NCBI GenBank assembly: GCA_023548195.1
Contig: JAJHZJ010000028.1
Location: 2,057,001-2,121,000, forward strand
Length of the DNA stretch: 64,000 nt
Origin: Bettongia penicillata ogilbyi
Taxonomy: Eukaryota > Chordata > Mammalia > Diprotodontia > Potoroidae
Direction: 5' to 3'
Under the pieces are notes generated by a model. That model ran no database searches. It had not been told where the DNA came from and saw only the letters and a list, made by a program, of their open reading frames with translations. How positions within the stretch are numbered: position 1 is the stretch's first letter; the number at the start of each line of letters is the position of its first letter. The position numbers and the translations under genes were made by a program. Positions 35,351 to 45,564 of this stretch are shown here, piece after piece.

Positions 35351-36180
35351 GAGCACAGAGTGAATTGAATAGGATGGGACCATATCTTAAAAGAAATTAA
35401 GGTAAATGGTGAGAGAGAAAGGTAGGGGGAGGAAAGAGTGTGAAATGGAAGGGGGTAAATTATATGTCATTCAAGAGGCAAGCAGGAGACTTTTTAGTGG
35501 AGGGAAAAAGAGGAGAGCTGAGAAAAAAACAAAAAGTTTACCCTCAACACATTCGACTAAAGGAAGGAATAAAATGCACACTCATTTTGGTATGAAAACC
35601 TATCTTACAATACAGGAAAGTGGGGGAGAAGGAGATAAGCAAGGGGGGGGATGATGGAAGGGAGGGCAATGGGAAGAGGGAGCAATTTGAAGTCAACACT
35701 CTTGGGGAAGGACAGGATCAAAAGACAGAATAGAAACAATGAGGGGCAGGATAGGATGGAGGGTAATTCAGTTAGTCTTATACAACATGACTATTATGGA
35801 AGTCATTTGCAAAACTACACAGATAGGGCCTATATTGAATTGCCTGCCTTCCCAAAGGGAATGGGTGGGGAGGGAGGGTTGGGGAGAATTTGGAACTCAA
35901 AGTTTTAGGAACAACTGTTTTTGTTGCTACTAGGAAATAAGAAATACAGTTAATGGGGAATAGAAAGTCATCTGGCCCTACAGGACAAAAGAGAAGATGG
36001 GGACAAGAGAAGGGAGGGATGATAGAAGAGAGGGCAGATTGGTGATAGGGAAAATTAGATTGCTTGGTGTATTGGGGTGGGGGGGAGGGGATAAAAAGGG
36101 GAGAAAATTTTGAACCCAAAATTTTGTGAAAATGAATGTAAAAAGTTAAAGAAATAAATTTTTATTTTAAAAAAAAAAAA

Positions 36181-36194
36181 GAATTAATTTATCC
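36181..36194. repeat. Right target-site duplication of the HAL1-like insertion
   Basis: GAATTAATTTATCC, identical to 34,133-34,146. Confidence 0.95.
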
Positions 36195-36254
36195 AAAATT
36201 TAAAAAGTATTTTAAAGTGTTTGCTGTGTGTTCAGTCTTATGAACCTGGATTAC

Positions 36255-36400
36255 AATATCACAGGGAACACAGAGGTCATCTAGTCTAACCATCTCATTT
36301 TATAGACAAGGAAACAAAGGTCCAGGGAGAAGTGATCTGCCTAACATCACAGAGGTAGTAAGTGGCAGAGCTGGGATCAGGTAATGGTTAAAAATTGTCT
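36255..36400 (-). mobile_element. CORE/MIR-type SINE, antisense
   Basis: Contains 'gaggtcatctagtctaacca', 'attttatagacaaggaaaca' and 'gcagagctgggatcag'. Confidence 0.8.
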
Positions 36401-36417
36401 TTGAATTTCAGTTCAAT

Positions 36418-36480
36418 TCAATTGACCAACTACTGTCTATTTATTACAAGGTACTATGCTAGGTATTGTGAAGGAAGGAG
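36418..36480 (+). mobile_element. Fragment of an old mammalian repeat
   Basis: 'tgtctatttattacaaggta' and 'ctatgctaggtattgtgaag' belong to the 'tttattaagcacctactatg' family seen elsewhere in the window. Confidence 0.45.
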
Positions 36481-36689
36481 GTGCTAAGATGACAGGTTGG
36501 CCAGGAAGGAAAAGGGATAGAGAAGAAGATAAATACCTTGTCATCCAACAGTGGAACTTGGTTATAAAGGAGAACTGGAAAGAAAAGAATTTGTCAATTT
36601 TTCTCCACCTCTGTCCAGGATGGATCCATCTCAACAAGCTAAAATCCAAATCACTGGGAAGTTATGTTGAATTAATGTAAAAACACTCA

Positions 36690-37600
36690 TTTAGACGTTT
36701 GTATCACAGCTTTGAACGTTGTTAAACATGAGTCAGTTCATCAGATCTTGAAACAGAGGTAACTATGCTAAGTACCAGCCTTGTGGCATGCCTTGTAACT
36801 CCATACCACCAGTCTGCCACTACCTTTCCCAGCTTTCAAAAAAAGAGTAAGGGACAGTTATTTTTTCAAATGTATCTGGTCTATAGTGACAGTAGCATTC
36901 CGCAAGACTGTTCATTCTAAGGGAGCTGCAGTTTAATCACAACAAATGTCCTCCTCAATGTATCCCATCCCTCCATGAGTTAACTGAAGAACTAATTCAA
37001 GTCCTGACATGTATCAACTGGATTCATATACTCTTCTAACAACTAAAACACAGTGTGGTGAGTTCCCTCATAGATAGGGCTGTGAAAAATATGTCTAGCG
37101 CATGACCCAGTGGAAAGATCATTTCTCAGAAAAAGCTGATGGGTCATACTTGGCCCAAATCTTCTATCATTTGCACAAGCAGTTGCCACTGGCTTCAGGA
37201 AGTGTTATACACAAGTGGTGACATGAGAACCAGGTCGGCTGAAAACAAGAGTTGTTGACAGTGTTCAGGGTGGATTCCTTTGGATAACAATAATAATGAT
37301 TATACATATGTATATATACAAAAGACCTTTAAAAATGGATTGAGAAATGTGAGTACAGTCATTGGTTACATTAAAGAAAACTTTTGCCATTAGTTAACTC
37401 AACTCTGTGTATTTCCGAAAGGATGCAGTATGGGTCCAGGAAATGAATTCGGCTAGAAATAGGTCTTTATAAGAGTTTTAAAAATCTCAAAGTTCTAACT
37501 GGGATTTCTTTTCAAACTGTTAAGAACTGTCTGACTAATCCTGGACCCAACAAAATTTATTCAAATTTTCAATAAGCAACTAGTGGTCGTAGGTATTACT
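36690..37600. other. No gene seen
   Basis: Unique-looking sequence with no supported gene. Confidence 0.45.
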
Positions 37601-37616
37601 ATAGAGGGCATAATTG

Positions 37617-37863
37617 GCTAGGGGCAGCAAGGTATTGAAGTGAGAATGCAGGGTCTGGAGTCAGGAAGACTCATCTTCCTAAGTTCAAATCCAGCTTCAG
37701 GTAGTTCTTAGTTGTGTGACCATGGGCAAATCACTTCACCCGGTTTGCCTCAGTTCCTCATCATGTAAAATGTGCTGGAGAAGGAAATGGAAAACCACTC
37801 CAGTATCTTTGCCAAGAAAACCCCAAATGGGGTCACAGAATCAAACAGGACTCAAACAACTCA
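37617..37863 (+). mobile_element. MAR1-type SINE, sense, near full length
   Basis: Starts 'gctaggggcagcaagg', passes through 'ggtctggagtcaggaagact', 'gaccatgggcaaatcacttc' and 'tttgcctcagttcctcat', and ends with the RTE-like tail ('gccaagaaaaccccaaatgg', 'ggtcacagaatcaaacagga') plus an ACTCA-type terminus. ATAATTG at 37,610-37,616 and 37,864-37,870 may be its short target-site duplication. Confidence 0.9.
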
Positions 37864-38171
37864 ATAATTGATAGTATTCATCCTCAACCTAATCCCTTTG
37901 TCTTCGGAGATAGGTCATTTTTTAGCCTACAGAAAATAGAATGGACTTAGGACTACCTGCTTCCTTCTTTGCCTGTTTTATGGAGTTTATCTCAAATAAA
38001 AAGTTAGGAAGCACAACCACAATAGCTCAGAATCTCCAGCTAGAAAATTTTCTAACATTTAGGAAGGGCTTTGACTCTCTAAACTAATTTAAATTTTTGT
38101 TTATCTCTAACTCCTGCCTGTTTTATATCTGAGACAAAAATATGTATGCAAAAACTATTTCAATAATCAAA

Positions 38172-38430
38172 TTTAAAAGCATTTACTAAGTACCTAGGCA
38201 CCAGTCACTGTGTTAAATTCTTTACAAATATTGTCTCATTTGAACCTCCAAACAACCTGGGCAGGTGAAGTGCTATTATTATCCCCCATTTTACAAATGA
38301 GGAAATTGAGACTGTCAGAGGTTAATTGACATGCCTAGAATCAATCACACAGCTATCGTCTAAGGTTAGATTTTAATCTGGGTCTTCCCGGCTCCAAGTT
38401 CAGGGCTTTATCCACTGCCCCATCTCTAGG
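38172..38430 (-). mobile_element. CORE-type SINE, antisense, near full length
   Basis: Contains 'ctcatttgaacctccaaaca', 'cccattttacaaatgaggaa', 'tcacacagctatcgtctaag' and 'tttatccactgccccatct'. Confidence 0.85.
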
Positions 38431-38434
38431 CAGA

Positions 38435-39675
38435 ATATATTATAGTATCAGTTACTGTAATGAAGAGGAAATGTTGGAGAAAGAGAAGATCTTCTTTTGG
38501 AACTTCAATCATTCCTTGAAGAGATTTATAAAACTGGTCACCTCACTTGATTTTTCTGAGCTGAGCTATCTACAGAGCCCAATGATTCTTTTTATCTCTC
38601 CTTCTCCTTTCAGTTTGTCCTTCTGTCTTGTCGTCCATAAACTGCTCTTTCTTCCTAGCTCATCTCATTCAGTGCTGGATGAGATGGAGAAGGTTCATCT
38701 TACCGTTTCTGCTACTCAGCTCTTTAGGTTCTTCCTTCCAGTCTCCTCACAGATGATACCCACCCCTTTAAGAACACCTGTGCATGATTCAAGTTCATCT
38801 TCTGGCTCCAAGATTATTAGCCACAAATTGCTCTCAGGGCTGAGAGGGAATGCTTGTCTCTGAACCATAAATCCCAGGATGCCAGTCATTCCTCAAACCT
38901 CTATTTCACTTAAATCATAGGCTAGCTTATTCATATCCTTTTCTGAGGAAGAGGTAGGAGAGCAAAATGAGATGGAGAGGAGTAATGATCTCCAAAGTTA
39001 TCTGAGATGAGGTACACTCAGAGCTTATCAAGCACAAGAGTCCCTTCATAGTCATGTACTCAAAGCGTACCTAGCTTGGTAAGGGCTTAACAGATTTTGC
39101 ACTATCGATGTTATCCTTTGGAGAACCCTGTCACCTTCACATGATAAAGAAACATTAGTGTGGGACTTGGGTGGAAGGCTGCAACAAATCATCTGAATAA
39201 CGTTTGCTTTAATTTTTCCTCTTAGAGATCTAGCTTCAGGCTTTATTTCTATTGACAACATGATAAGAATGGCTCCACTCATGAAGTATTGTTCCCAAAA
39301 TCCTTTCATTTTTAGATGTTTCAGTGCTCTAGAGGACAAACTGGGATAAGATTTGGAAGAAATGGATGGTTTGGGGAATACATCTCTATAAGAAATGTAC
39401 TTGTAGGGAGATTAAGAGTACACTGAACAAAATATAGCACCAAAGCACTCAGGTTTTGCTACTAATTGAGAACTATAAAAAGGTAAAAATTTGGGTTAGA
39501 TAGATGGAGACTAGTGGTCTTGCTTCCTTAGTTTTAGCTTTTGTTCTGACTCAGATTCATATGTAGCTAAGGCAGATGGAATCTTAGGCATTTGTCTGAA
39601 ATATCTAAACCCCAAGCCATACAGTTAAACGTAACAGGAGACTCTGAACACCAATTCAGTCCTAGGAATTCAGAG
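38435..39675. other. No gene seen
   Basis: The 130-codon frame 38471-38863 is Ser/Leu/Phe-rich, lacks a recognisable domain and reads like pyrimidine-rich non-coding sequence. Nothing else is supported. Confidence 0.45.
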
Positions 39676-39689
39676 AGACACAGAGACAT

Positions 39690-39865
39690 CACAGGATCAT
39701 ACATTTTGAGGAAGGTTCCTTAGAGGCCATTGAACCCAACGTAGGCAGAGAGAGCTTAAATGATTTGCCCCGAGTCAGACAGCTAGCAAATGTCTAAAGT
39801 GGGATCTGAACTCAAATCTTTTTGACTCTAAGTTCAATGTCATAGTTACTATGCCTTGTTGTGAA
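39690..39865 (-). mobile_element. CORE/MIR-type SINE, antisense
   Basis: Contains 'aggttccttagaggccattg', 'gatttgccccgagtcagaca' and 'gggatctgaactcaaatctt'. Confidence 0.75.
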
Positions 39866-39869
39866 AGAT

Positions 39870-41015
39870 AGGTTGAAGAGTGGGGTCCCTGATGGGTACC
39901 CCTAATGAAGTATAGAGTTGGTGGCCAATCCTTTCTCCTTCTTCCTTTTCGCTGGGAAGAGGGAAGAATGAATCCTTCCCAGATCTTTTCTATCTCCTCC
40001 CTGGAAGGAGGACGAGGAGGGCAAGATGTAGGATGTAACAATCTTTTCTTACAGTCTTTTACTGCTTCTCACCTTTCTCCCAGAGATTTGATTAGCCCCA
40101 CACTTACAACAATTAAGTCATTTTTTAGCCTACTGGCCCTCAGGTCCAACTGATCTCCTCCCTCTACTGTCTTATGTAGTTTAGAGCAATTCAAAAATCA
40201 GTAAGTAGTACAATGACAGTAGCTCAGAACCCCCAGGTAAGAAAACTCCTAACATGGAGGTCCTAATTTAATTCTTTTTAATATCTAGTTAACACCTGGA
40301 CTCTTTCTGTTTGGTGCAAAAATCAACATGTAGAAAGCATTTAAGTTAAAATAAGCAAGCAGAATGTTATGGAATTTTTTGTTGGATTTATATGGGGAAA
40401 GAGCTTTTTGGAAACTATTTTTGTAATTTCTCTACATCTTTAAAGAGGTGGGTATAACCAGTAGCTTTAACCTGAGTCTTTGTTGCAAGATGCTAGGGAA
40501 GGGAGAGAGGGCACAATGGCCCTTCTTGATCAAACAGCTCAATCCTCCTTTTGATTTCTTTCACCTGTTGCCCATATACTATTGATTCCTCCTGTCTCAC
40601 TTCTTTCAGTTCTAGGTAGCAGACTTTAGGACACTGTCTCCCTACTACTGCTCAAGTCTTTTTAATTATCCACGTAATCTAAGCTTGAGGATATACTACT
40701 TGGATTTTGTTTGCTGGGTCTGGTGGCCATAACTAAGGAACTCTCAGTCTGCCCTTTCTAGAGCAAGTTCACTAACCAAAAGAGATAGCTAAGCTGACCC
40801 TGAAGAAATCAGCATACCAGTACAAACTACAAGACCAGCTAAGCCCAGAAGAGTAATGTGCCTAATGAGGAACAGGTTGAGCAAAGATCCTGTACCCAGC
40901 AAGAAACAGGTCTATCCAGCAAGTTCAGTAAAGTCTGCAACGTGCTAAGTAAGAAGTGTTCCTAGTTATAGCATTGCGATATCATCAGAAGATATCAGGG
41001 ATTCTGCATCATTGA
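39870..41015. other. No gene seen
   Basis: Small opposing frames at 39,775-40,153 are shadows of each other and match nothing known to me. Confidence 0.45.
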
Positions 41016-41021
41016 CGGTGT

Positions 41022-41270
41022 AAAAATAACATCTAACACTAATACAGTATTTTAAGATTTGCCGATATTATTTCATTTGATCCTTACAATAAATCTATAG
41101 GGTAAATATTATGATTATCCCCATTTTATACATGAGGAAACTTAAGCTGAGAGAGGTTAAGTGACTTAAGTAGGCTCACACAGCTAGCAAATTGCAGAGA
41201 TAGGACTGAACTATGGTCTTCCTTACTCTAAATCCATTGATTCCTCTACTATACCATCTTGCTGTCCCTC
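41022..41270 (-). mobile_element. CORE-type SINE, antisense, near full length
   Basis: Contains 'tatttcatttgatccttaca', 'ttatccccattttatacatg', 'aggaaacttaagctgagaga' and 'ctactataccatcttgctgt'. Confidence 0.88.
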
Positions 41271-41274
41271 TAAC

Positions 41275-42155
41275 AAGTATATCCTACAATGTGGGACTTT
41301 CATTTGTAATCCTATGTATGCCTATTCATTTCACTGGGAGTACATGTATTTGTGAGAGAAAATTCATAAGGTTTATGGAGGGAATGTTCTATTGCAAATC
41401 TTCATATAGGTTATATCATTAAATGCTCTTGCTTTAAACTAATTGGGTCCTCTAGGTGATTAAAGCAAATGTAAACGAATTGGTAGTGGGCTTGTGAGCT
41501 ATCCTTTTGAGTGAACTTTGACCCACAGAGCTGGTCACACTTGTGTGACCCCATGTATAAAAGAGGGGTGCTATAAGGATGACTTGAAGTGGCTGTATTT
41601 AGAGGCTATCAAGATTAAGTATAGATATCAATGAAGATTTCATTGAAGTGGTCAATTTGGGAGTCCTGGAAAAAAGCTTCAGGCTGAAAATTTCCAAGTC
41701 AAGTCCTCCAAGATTGCATGCAATGGAAAGCCTCTCCTCTTTCTGGTACAAGAAAGAACTTCAGCAACACTAATCAGTAGCTATTTGAATTCACTCAAGC
41801 TTTCAGGAGGACTTTCTGTGTAAATAGTCAAATAGTGCTACTATTGAGTTAGAATACATACTTTAAGAAATTTGCTTTAGGAATAAGACTTAAAATGTAG
41901 CTCTGATTATATTGAATGCAATGATGCATGCTATTCTCGGAGCAAATGAGGGGTCAGGGCAGGGATCAAAGGAAAATTCTGGAGAATTAGCCAACAGTGA
42001 AAAATCCTAGATCAAATTGGGTATCAATTACATTGGGTATCATCAACTAGGTCAGTTTGCATCTTACAAAGGACTGTCTTTGATTCCTTCCACCTCAGAA
42101 TTTGGTCTTCTGATTCTAAATCCTGTTCTCTGTCTACAATGATCACAAAAGGAAC
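41275..42155. other. No gene seen
   Basis: Unique-looking A+T-rich sequence. Confidence 0.45.
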
Positions 42156-42159
42156 ATTT

Positions 42160-42342
42160 TTGAGGAAGTGTGGAAAGAGACCTGTACTGTGAGTCTGGAA
42201 GCATGTATTTAAGTCCTGGCTCTGCCACTGGAAAATGGTGTGACCTTGGCCAAAACACTTCCTATCTTTGGGCCTCAGTTTCCTAACCTGTAAAATGAAA
42301 GCACTACATTAGATGACCTTCAGTTCCATGATTCTGAGGCAA
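42160..42342 (+). mobile_element. CORE/MIR-type SINE, sense
   Basis: Contains 'gaccttggccaaaacacttc', 'gggcctcagtttcctaacct' and 'cattagatgaccttcagttc'. Confidence 0.85.
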
Positions 42343-42344
42343 CA

Positions 42345-43370
42345 AGGTATAACATTCCCTAAGCTTAAGGTAGCCTGTTTCTTAGGACATGTATGCAGTT
42401 TAAGTGGAAATATCCTAGACAAAGCCCTTTATTCAGTTGGAATGGATATTTTTAAATCACATCCTTATTTGAAGAATGTTAAATGCAGCCTTTTGGTAGA
42501 TATTTTTAAAATTCTCCATATACTATTTCACTGTTTCCTCAGCATATATTGGTATATATTTAATACGGGAATTTATGTTTCTTCTCTATCCAGTGTGAGC
42601 CAAAGTTTTATAATATTCATTAAAAATCAATACCACATGTAATAATACAGAATACTACATGTACACAAGGGGGCAAAGTTACTGCTGTTTAGGGAAACGC
42701 TGAATTTCCTGACTTTGGCAGGGTAAAGTTGCAGCCACTAGTCCTGTACTAACATAACCTTATTTTATTGCAAATTTATTTTCATTTTGAGTCCTAATTA
42801 CCCCCTTTAAAATCTTAAACCACCATCAAGGTTTGCTCTGGCACTGGGCACCAAAAACACTTGGAAGTCAAATTATACCACCCGGGCAACCACCAGGCAT
42901 GAAAGGAATGGAAAAACCTACTGGATACACCTTCTTGCAATGAAGTGCAGGCTGGTACTGAGAAAGTTTGAGATAGAAAGGTAAATTTTAATTTATGTTC
43001 TTCCTCTGGCCCACATCTCATCAAAAATCCTGGAGTAGGGGAGTCCCAGACTAGATTGAGTGATTCCCATTTACTCTCAGAGGCACACTAAATTAAAAAA
43101 AAAAAAAGTGATTGCATCTGGGACAACCTGAGCCCCAGCCTGGAGTCACTTCTCTTAATAGATTGCAAATGTTAAAAATGTTCTCAGCTGGGAGCTCCAG
43201 GCTCCCAAGTAAATGGGCTTACTCTGGTGGCACTAGGACGGATCAGTAGAATCCTGCCACTTTGGTTCTGTGCAGCATCTACCTTCCTCATTCAGGTACC
43301 TCTTGGCAAGGTCAAGTTCCTTGTTATCCCTCCCCCCTCCCCCACGGTCTGCGGGGAACGCTTTGAGATC
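42345..43370. other. No gene seen; approach to the CpG island
   Basis: Unique-looking sequence. The short frames here have no recognisable content. Confidence 0.4.
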
Positions 43371-43375
43371 TCTTT

Positions 43376-43442
43376 TACACACGCACACACACACACATAC
43401 GCACACGCACATACACACACGAATGAACCTACAGACACCCAC
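43376..43442 (+). repeat. (CA)n-rich microsatellite, interrupted
   Basis: CA units broken by CG and TA dinucleotides, abutting the left edge of the CpG island. It yields CV-rich and HT-rich frames that are artefacts. Confidence 0.93.
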
Positions 43443-43917
43443 ACGACACCCTCCCAACCCCAATACCGCTGGCTAAAGGGATTTCGGAGCCCCAGCAAAA
43501 CTCCGGGCTGGTACCCGCACCGACCCGGGACCGGCCCGGCCGTGCGCGGACCAGGCTAGCGCAGAGGTCTCCGAGCCCTCGCGAAAACCCGCGCGAGCAG
43601 GACAAAGCGCGAGCTGGCGCGAGCAATAGGGCGGCCGCTGCACGCGGGGAAGGAAAGCGACAGCGGGCGGCCGCGGCAGCAGGCGGCGCCTTGAAGCGCG
43701 CCACCGCGGGCGAGCCAGTGGAGTGCGCGCGCCCGGGGCCCTCCCCCCTTCCCCTTCGCCAAGGATCCCTCCCCCTCCTCCCCCCTCCCCCCCGCGCCCG
43801 AACCCCAAGCGCTATTCGCGGAGCGGCTTACGCTAGTTTCTGAGCGTACGGTACCCCGGTGGCTGGAGAGGCTGCGCTACTCGAATCCCGTAAAGTTATT
43901 GTGAATGGGGAGTGGGG

Positions 43918-43925
43918 TGACGTCA
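43918..43925. promoter_or_regulatory. Consensus cAMP-response element
   Basis: A perfect palindromic TGACGTCA in the island, upstream of the presumed transcribed leader. Known CREB/ATF-family proteins bind this word; occupancy here is inferred only. Confidence 0.75.
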
Positions 43926-44021
43926 GCCCCCGAATGTCAACAATGTAGCGATTGAGAGTGTGGGCGTTCCGTAGAGAGAGCGCGAGCCAGGGAGAGCGAG
44001 TAACAAACAGAACCGAGGAGC

Positions 44022-44129
44022 AGCCGCCGCCGCCGCCGCCGGAGCAGCAGCCGCAGCAGCAACAGCAGCAGCAACAGCAGCAGCAGCCGCCGCGCACGCG
44101 GGGCTGCGAGAACCGCCGCCGCCGCCGGA
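44022..44129 (+). repeat. Interrupted CGG and CAG triplet runs in the leader
   Basis: (GCC)6-7 at 44,022-44,041; a CAG/CAA/CCG mosaic at 44,043-44,090 with CAA interruptions; a second CCG run at 44,111-44,129. Short, interrupted tracts of this kind are usually stable. Confidence 0.93.
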
Positions 44130-44378
44130 CCACCAAGCTTACAACCGCCGCTGCCTCCTGCAAACAGCAGCATTGAACTGTATAAGCCCACGGCGGAGCT
44201 CGATCCGTGCGTGACACTGATTCTTCCCCGCCAGCCGAACCCCCCCCGCCCCCACCCCCGGCCCCCTGCAGCCGCCTACCTCCTCCACCCGCTCTCTCGC
44301 CTCTCCCCTTCCCTTGTTACATTCCCCCCCACCCCCTCCCTTTCCCAACGGACTTGGGGGGGCTGGGAACGAGCTGCC

Positions 44379-44384
44379 ATGTGA
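44379..44384 (+). promoter_or_regulatory. Start-stop upstream ORF (ATGTGA)
   Basis: The first ATG of the presumed leader is followed at once by TGA, with GCC directly before the ATG (partial Kozak context). Such minimal uORFs can stall ribosomes in known examples. Activity here is inferred. Confidence 0.6.
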
Positions 44385-44413
44385 TGCCTGTCTGGCCGGG
44401 TTTCACTCGGTAG
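44384..44413 (+). promoter_or_regulatory. Nine-codon upstream ORF overlapping the start-stop ORF
   Basis: ATG at 44,384 (overlapping TGA of the previous ORF as TGATG) encodes MPVWPGFTR and stops at TAG (44,411-44,413). The overlap would suit termination-reinitiation. Confidence 0.55.
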
Positions 44414-44540
44414 CCCCCGAACCGAAAGCCACACACCGGCTGGCCGGCCGAAGCCGGGGCCGGGGGGTGGGCGGGGGTTGCTTGCAAGCCGGAGGACTGC
44501 AAGAGAGAGTGGGGGGAAAGACGCAAAGTTCCTGGAAAAG

Positions 44541-44560
44541 GTGAGTCCTCTTTTTTTTTT
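44541..44560 (+). other. Splice donor and intron 1 start
   Basis: GTGAGTCCTC after AAAAG matches the U1-pairing consensus at positions +1 to +6. A T-rich run follows. Confidence 0.7.
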
Positions 44561-44936
44561 TTCTTTTCAAGCTTGCCTTTTCCCAGGCGCTTTGGTGACG
44601 GGGGAAGTTTTCGGCGTGGCTGACCTTAAGGGAGGGGATGAGCCCTTTCCAAAGTGGGAAAAGGGACCTTGGAGGAGAGGGTGGGGGACTGAGAAAGGGC
44701 GGAATGGTGAAGCGGACGGGAGCTGGAGAGGACTGTGTGGTTCTGGGGAGAAAGAAAGGGAGGGCGAGGCGAAGAGAGGCAGGCGTAACCGGAGTAGGAA
44801 AGGAAAGATCTCTTGGGGTCCGTCCGGCTCGCTGAGTGTGCAGCGAGCGATTCTCTACAGAGCACCCTCTTCGGCTTTTATGACATTTTCTGGGAATGGG
44901 GAAGGAAATAGGAGGTCTTCCCCCACGGACACTGGA

Positions 44937-44971
<35 letters not shown>

Positions 44972-45560
44972 GGAATCGCCTTGTCGTTTGCAGGAGGGGA
45001 AAATCTGTATTATATTCCGCATGTGTCGATGGGTGTTTTGGAACAGCAGGGGAGGAGGAGCGGAGGGTAATAAGTCAGGCGTGCGGGAGGGTTTAGGGAG
45101 GTGTTGGGGAGAGAGGTTTTTGTTTTGTGCCAGCGGAGCAAAGCAGCTGTCAGATCTGCAGGCCTTTTAACCCGAGCTGGGGGTGGCGGAATGGAGTGGC
45201 CACCACCGCCACACCACCACTCCTCCATCCCTTTACCCGGTCTTCTCCTTCCTCCCTTCCCCAGCCGCCACCTTCCCCCTTTCCCTTCGCCGCGCTTGAG
45301 CCCAAGGCTCGAAGTCCGCTGGCCAAGGCTCGGCCCCCTCCGAGCAGTTTTCGCGTCAGCTGTCATCTATCTGCTGCCGCCGCCGGTCATCTCGGACTCC
45401 AGCCGCTGCAGGCGTGGGGAGAATGCACAAGTTCGGTATTGAGGAGGGAGAGAGGATTGGAGCCACCCAAAGCAAATTCTGGCCCCGCGGGAGGTGGCAG
45501 AGGCGGGGGATGGGGGGAGGGTCCCCAGATTAGTCTCAGTGAGAATACTATTTGTGAAAG
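44546..45560 (+). other. Right part of the CpG island, in presumed intron 1
   Basis: G+C-rich throughout, with a second CpG-dense core at about 45,170-45,540. It contains 'gtcagctgtcatctatctgc' near 45,356. It could host alternative starts, but I see no second donor that I would defend. The frames here (such as 44,478-45,170) are G+C artefacts, partly running through the GT repeat. Confidence 0.6.
44937..44972 (+). repeat. (GT)n microsatellite
   Basis: About eleven GT units, then TATG/GT text. Confidence 0.95.
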
Positions 45561-45564
45561 AGTG

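Larger units (their letters stand above)
34147..36180 (+). mobile_element. HAL1-like retrotransposon, full-length insertion with target-site duplication and poly-A
   Basis: The copy starts 'gggggtggagtcaagatggc', the typical L1-family 5' end. It has a CpG-bearing 5' UTR (34,147 to about 34,660), an ORF1-like second half (34,670-35,028, relics to about 35,115), a short linker, a CA run, and a long G/A-rich non-coding region with 'acaacatgactattatggaa' (35,783). It ends 'ataaatttttattttaa' plus 12 A's. Exact 14-bp duplications flank it. No ORF2 is present, so it must have been moved by another element's reverse transcriptase. Retained CpGs and the unmutated duplication suggest a fairly recent insertion. 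Confidence 0.92.
43960..44540 (+). other. Predicted non-coding first exon (5' UTR) of an unidentified gene
   Basis: A G+C-rich leader runs to CTGGAAAAG|GTGAGTCC, a near-consensus splice donor at 44,540/44,541, followed by a T-rich intron start. The left limit is a guess from the CRE position; no transcription start can be read directly. Between 43,960 and 44,540 the + strand contains only two ATGs (44,379 and 44,384), both in tiny frames, so the protein start must lie in a later exon outside the window or unrecognised in the intron. The leader carries CCG/CAG triplet runs at 44,022-44,129. A 74-codon polyproline/polyglutamine frame (43,952-44,176) has no ATG and is not claimed as coding. I do not recognise the gene. 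Confidence 0.7.
43480..44545 (+). promoter_or_regulatory. CpG-island promoter region
   Basis: G+C content and CpG density jump abruptly at about 43,480 relative to everything to the left. The region has many CGCG, GGCG and CCGCC words, C-rich runs (43,741-43,800) and a consensus cAMP-response element. There is no TATA box at a convincing distance. This is the pattern of a broad CpG promoter of a widely expressed or developmental gene. Orientation to the + strand rests on the strong splice donor at 44,541 and the exon-like leader. The overlapping long minus-strand frames (for example 43,473-43,808 and 43,828-44,217) are G+C-driven artefacts. Confidence 0.88.

Noticed and set aside
43952..44176. 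PolyQ/polyP protein encoded in the first exon
   Set aside because: The frame has no ATG start (it begins at TTG) and no similarity that I recognise beyond the repeats.
43473..44217. Long minus-strand frames in the CpG island, suggesting a divergent gene
   Set aside because: They are Gly/Arg/Pro-rich shadows of C-rich and triplet-repeat sequence, with no donor site in that orientation that I would defend.
44478..45170. A 230-codon open frame across the exon/intron boundary
   Set aside because: It runs through a strong splice donor and a GT microsatellite, its composition follows local G+C content, and it has no recognisable domain.
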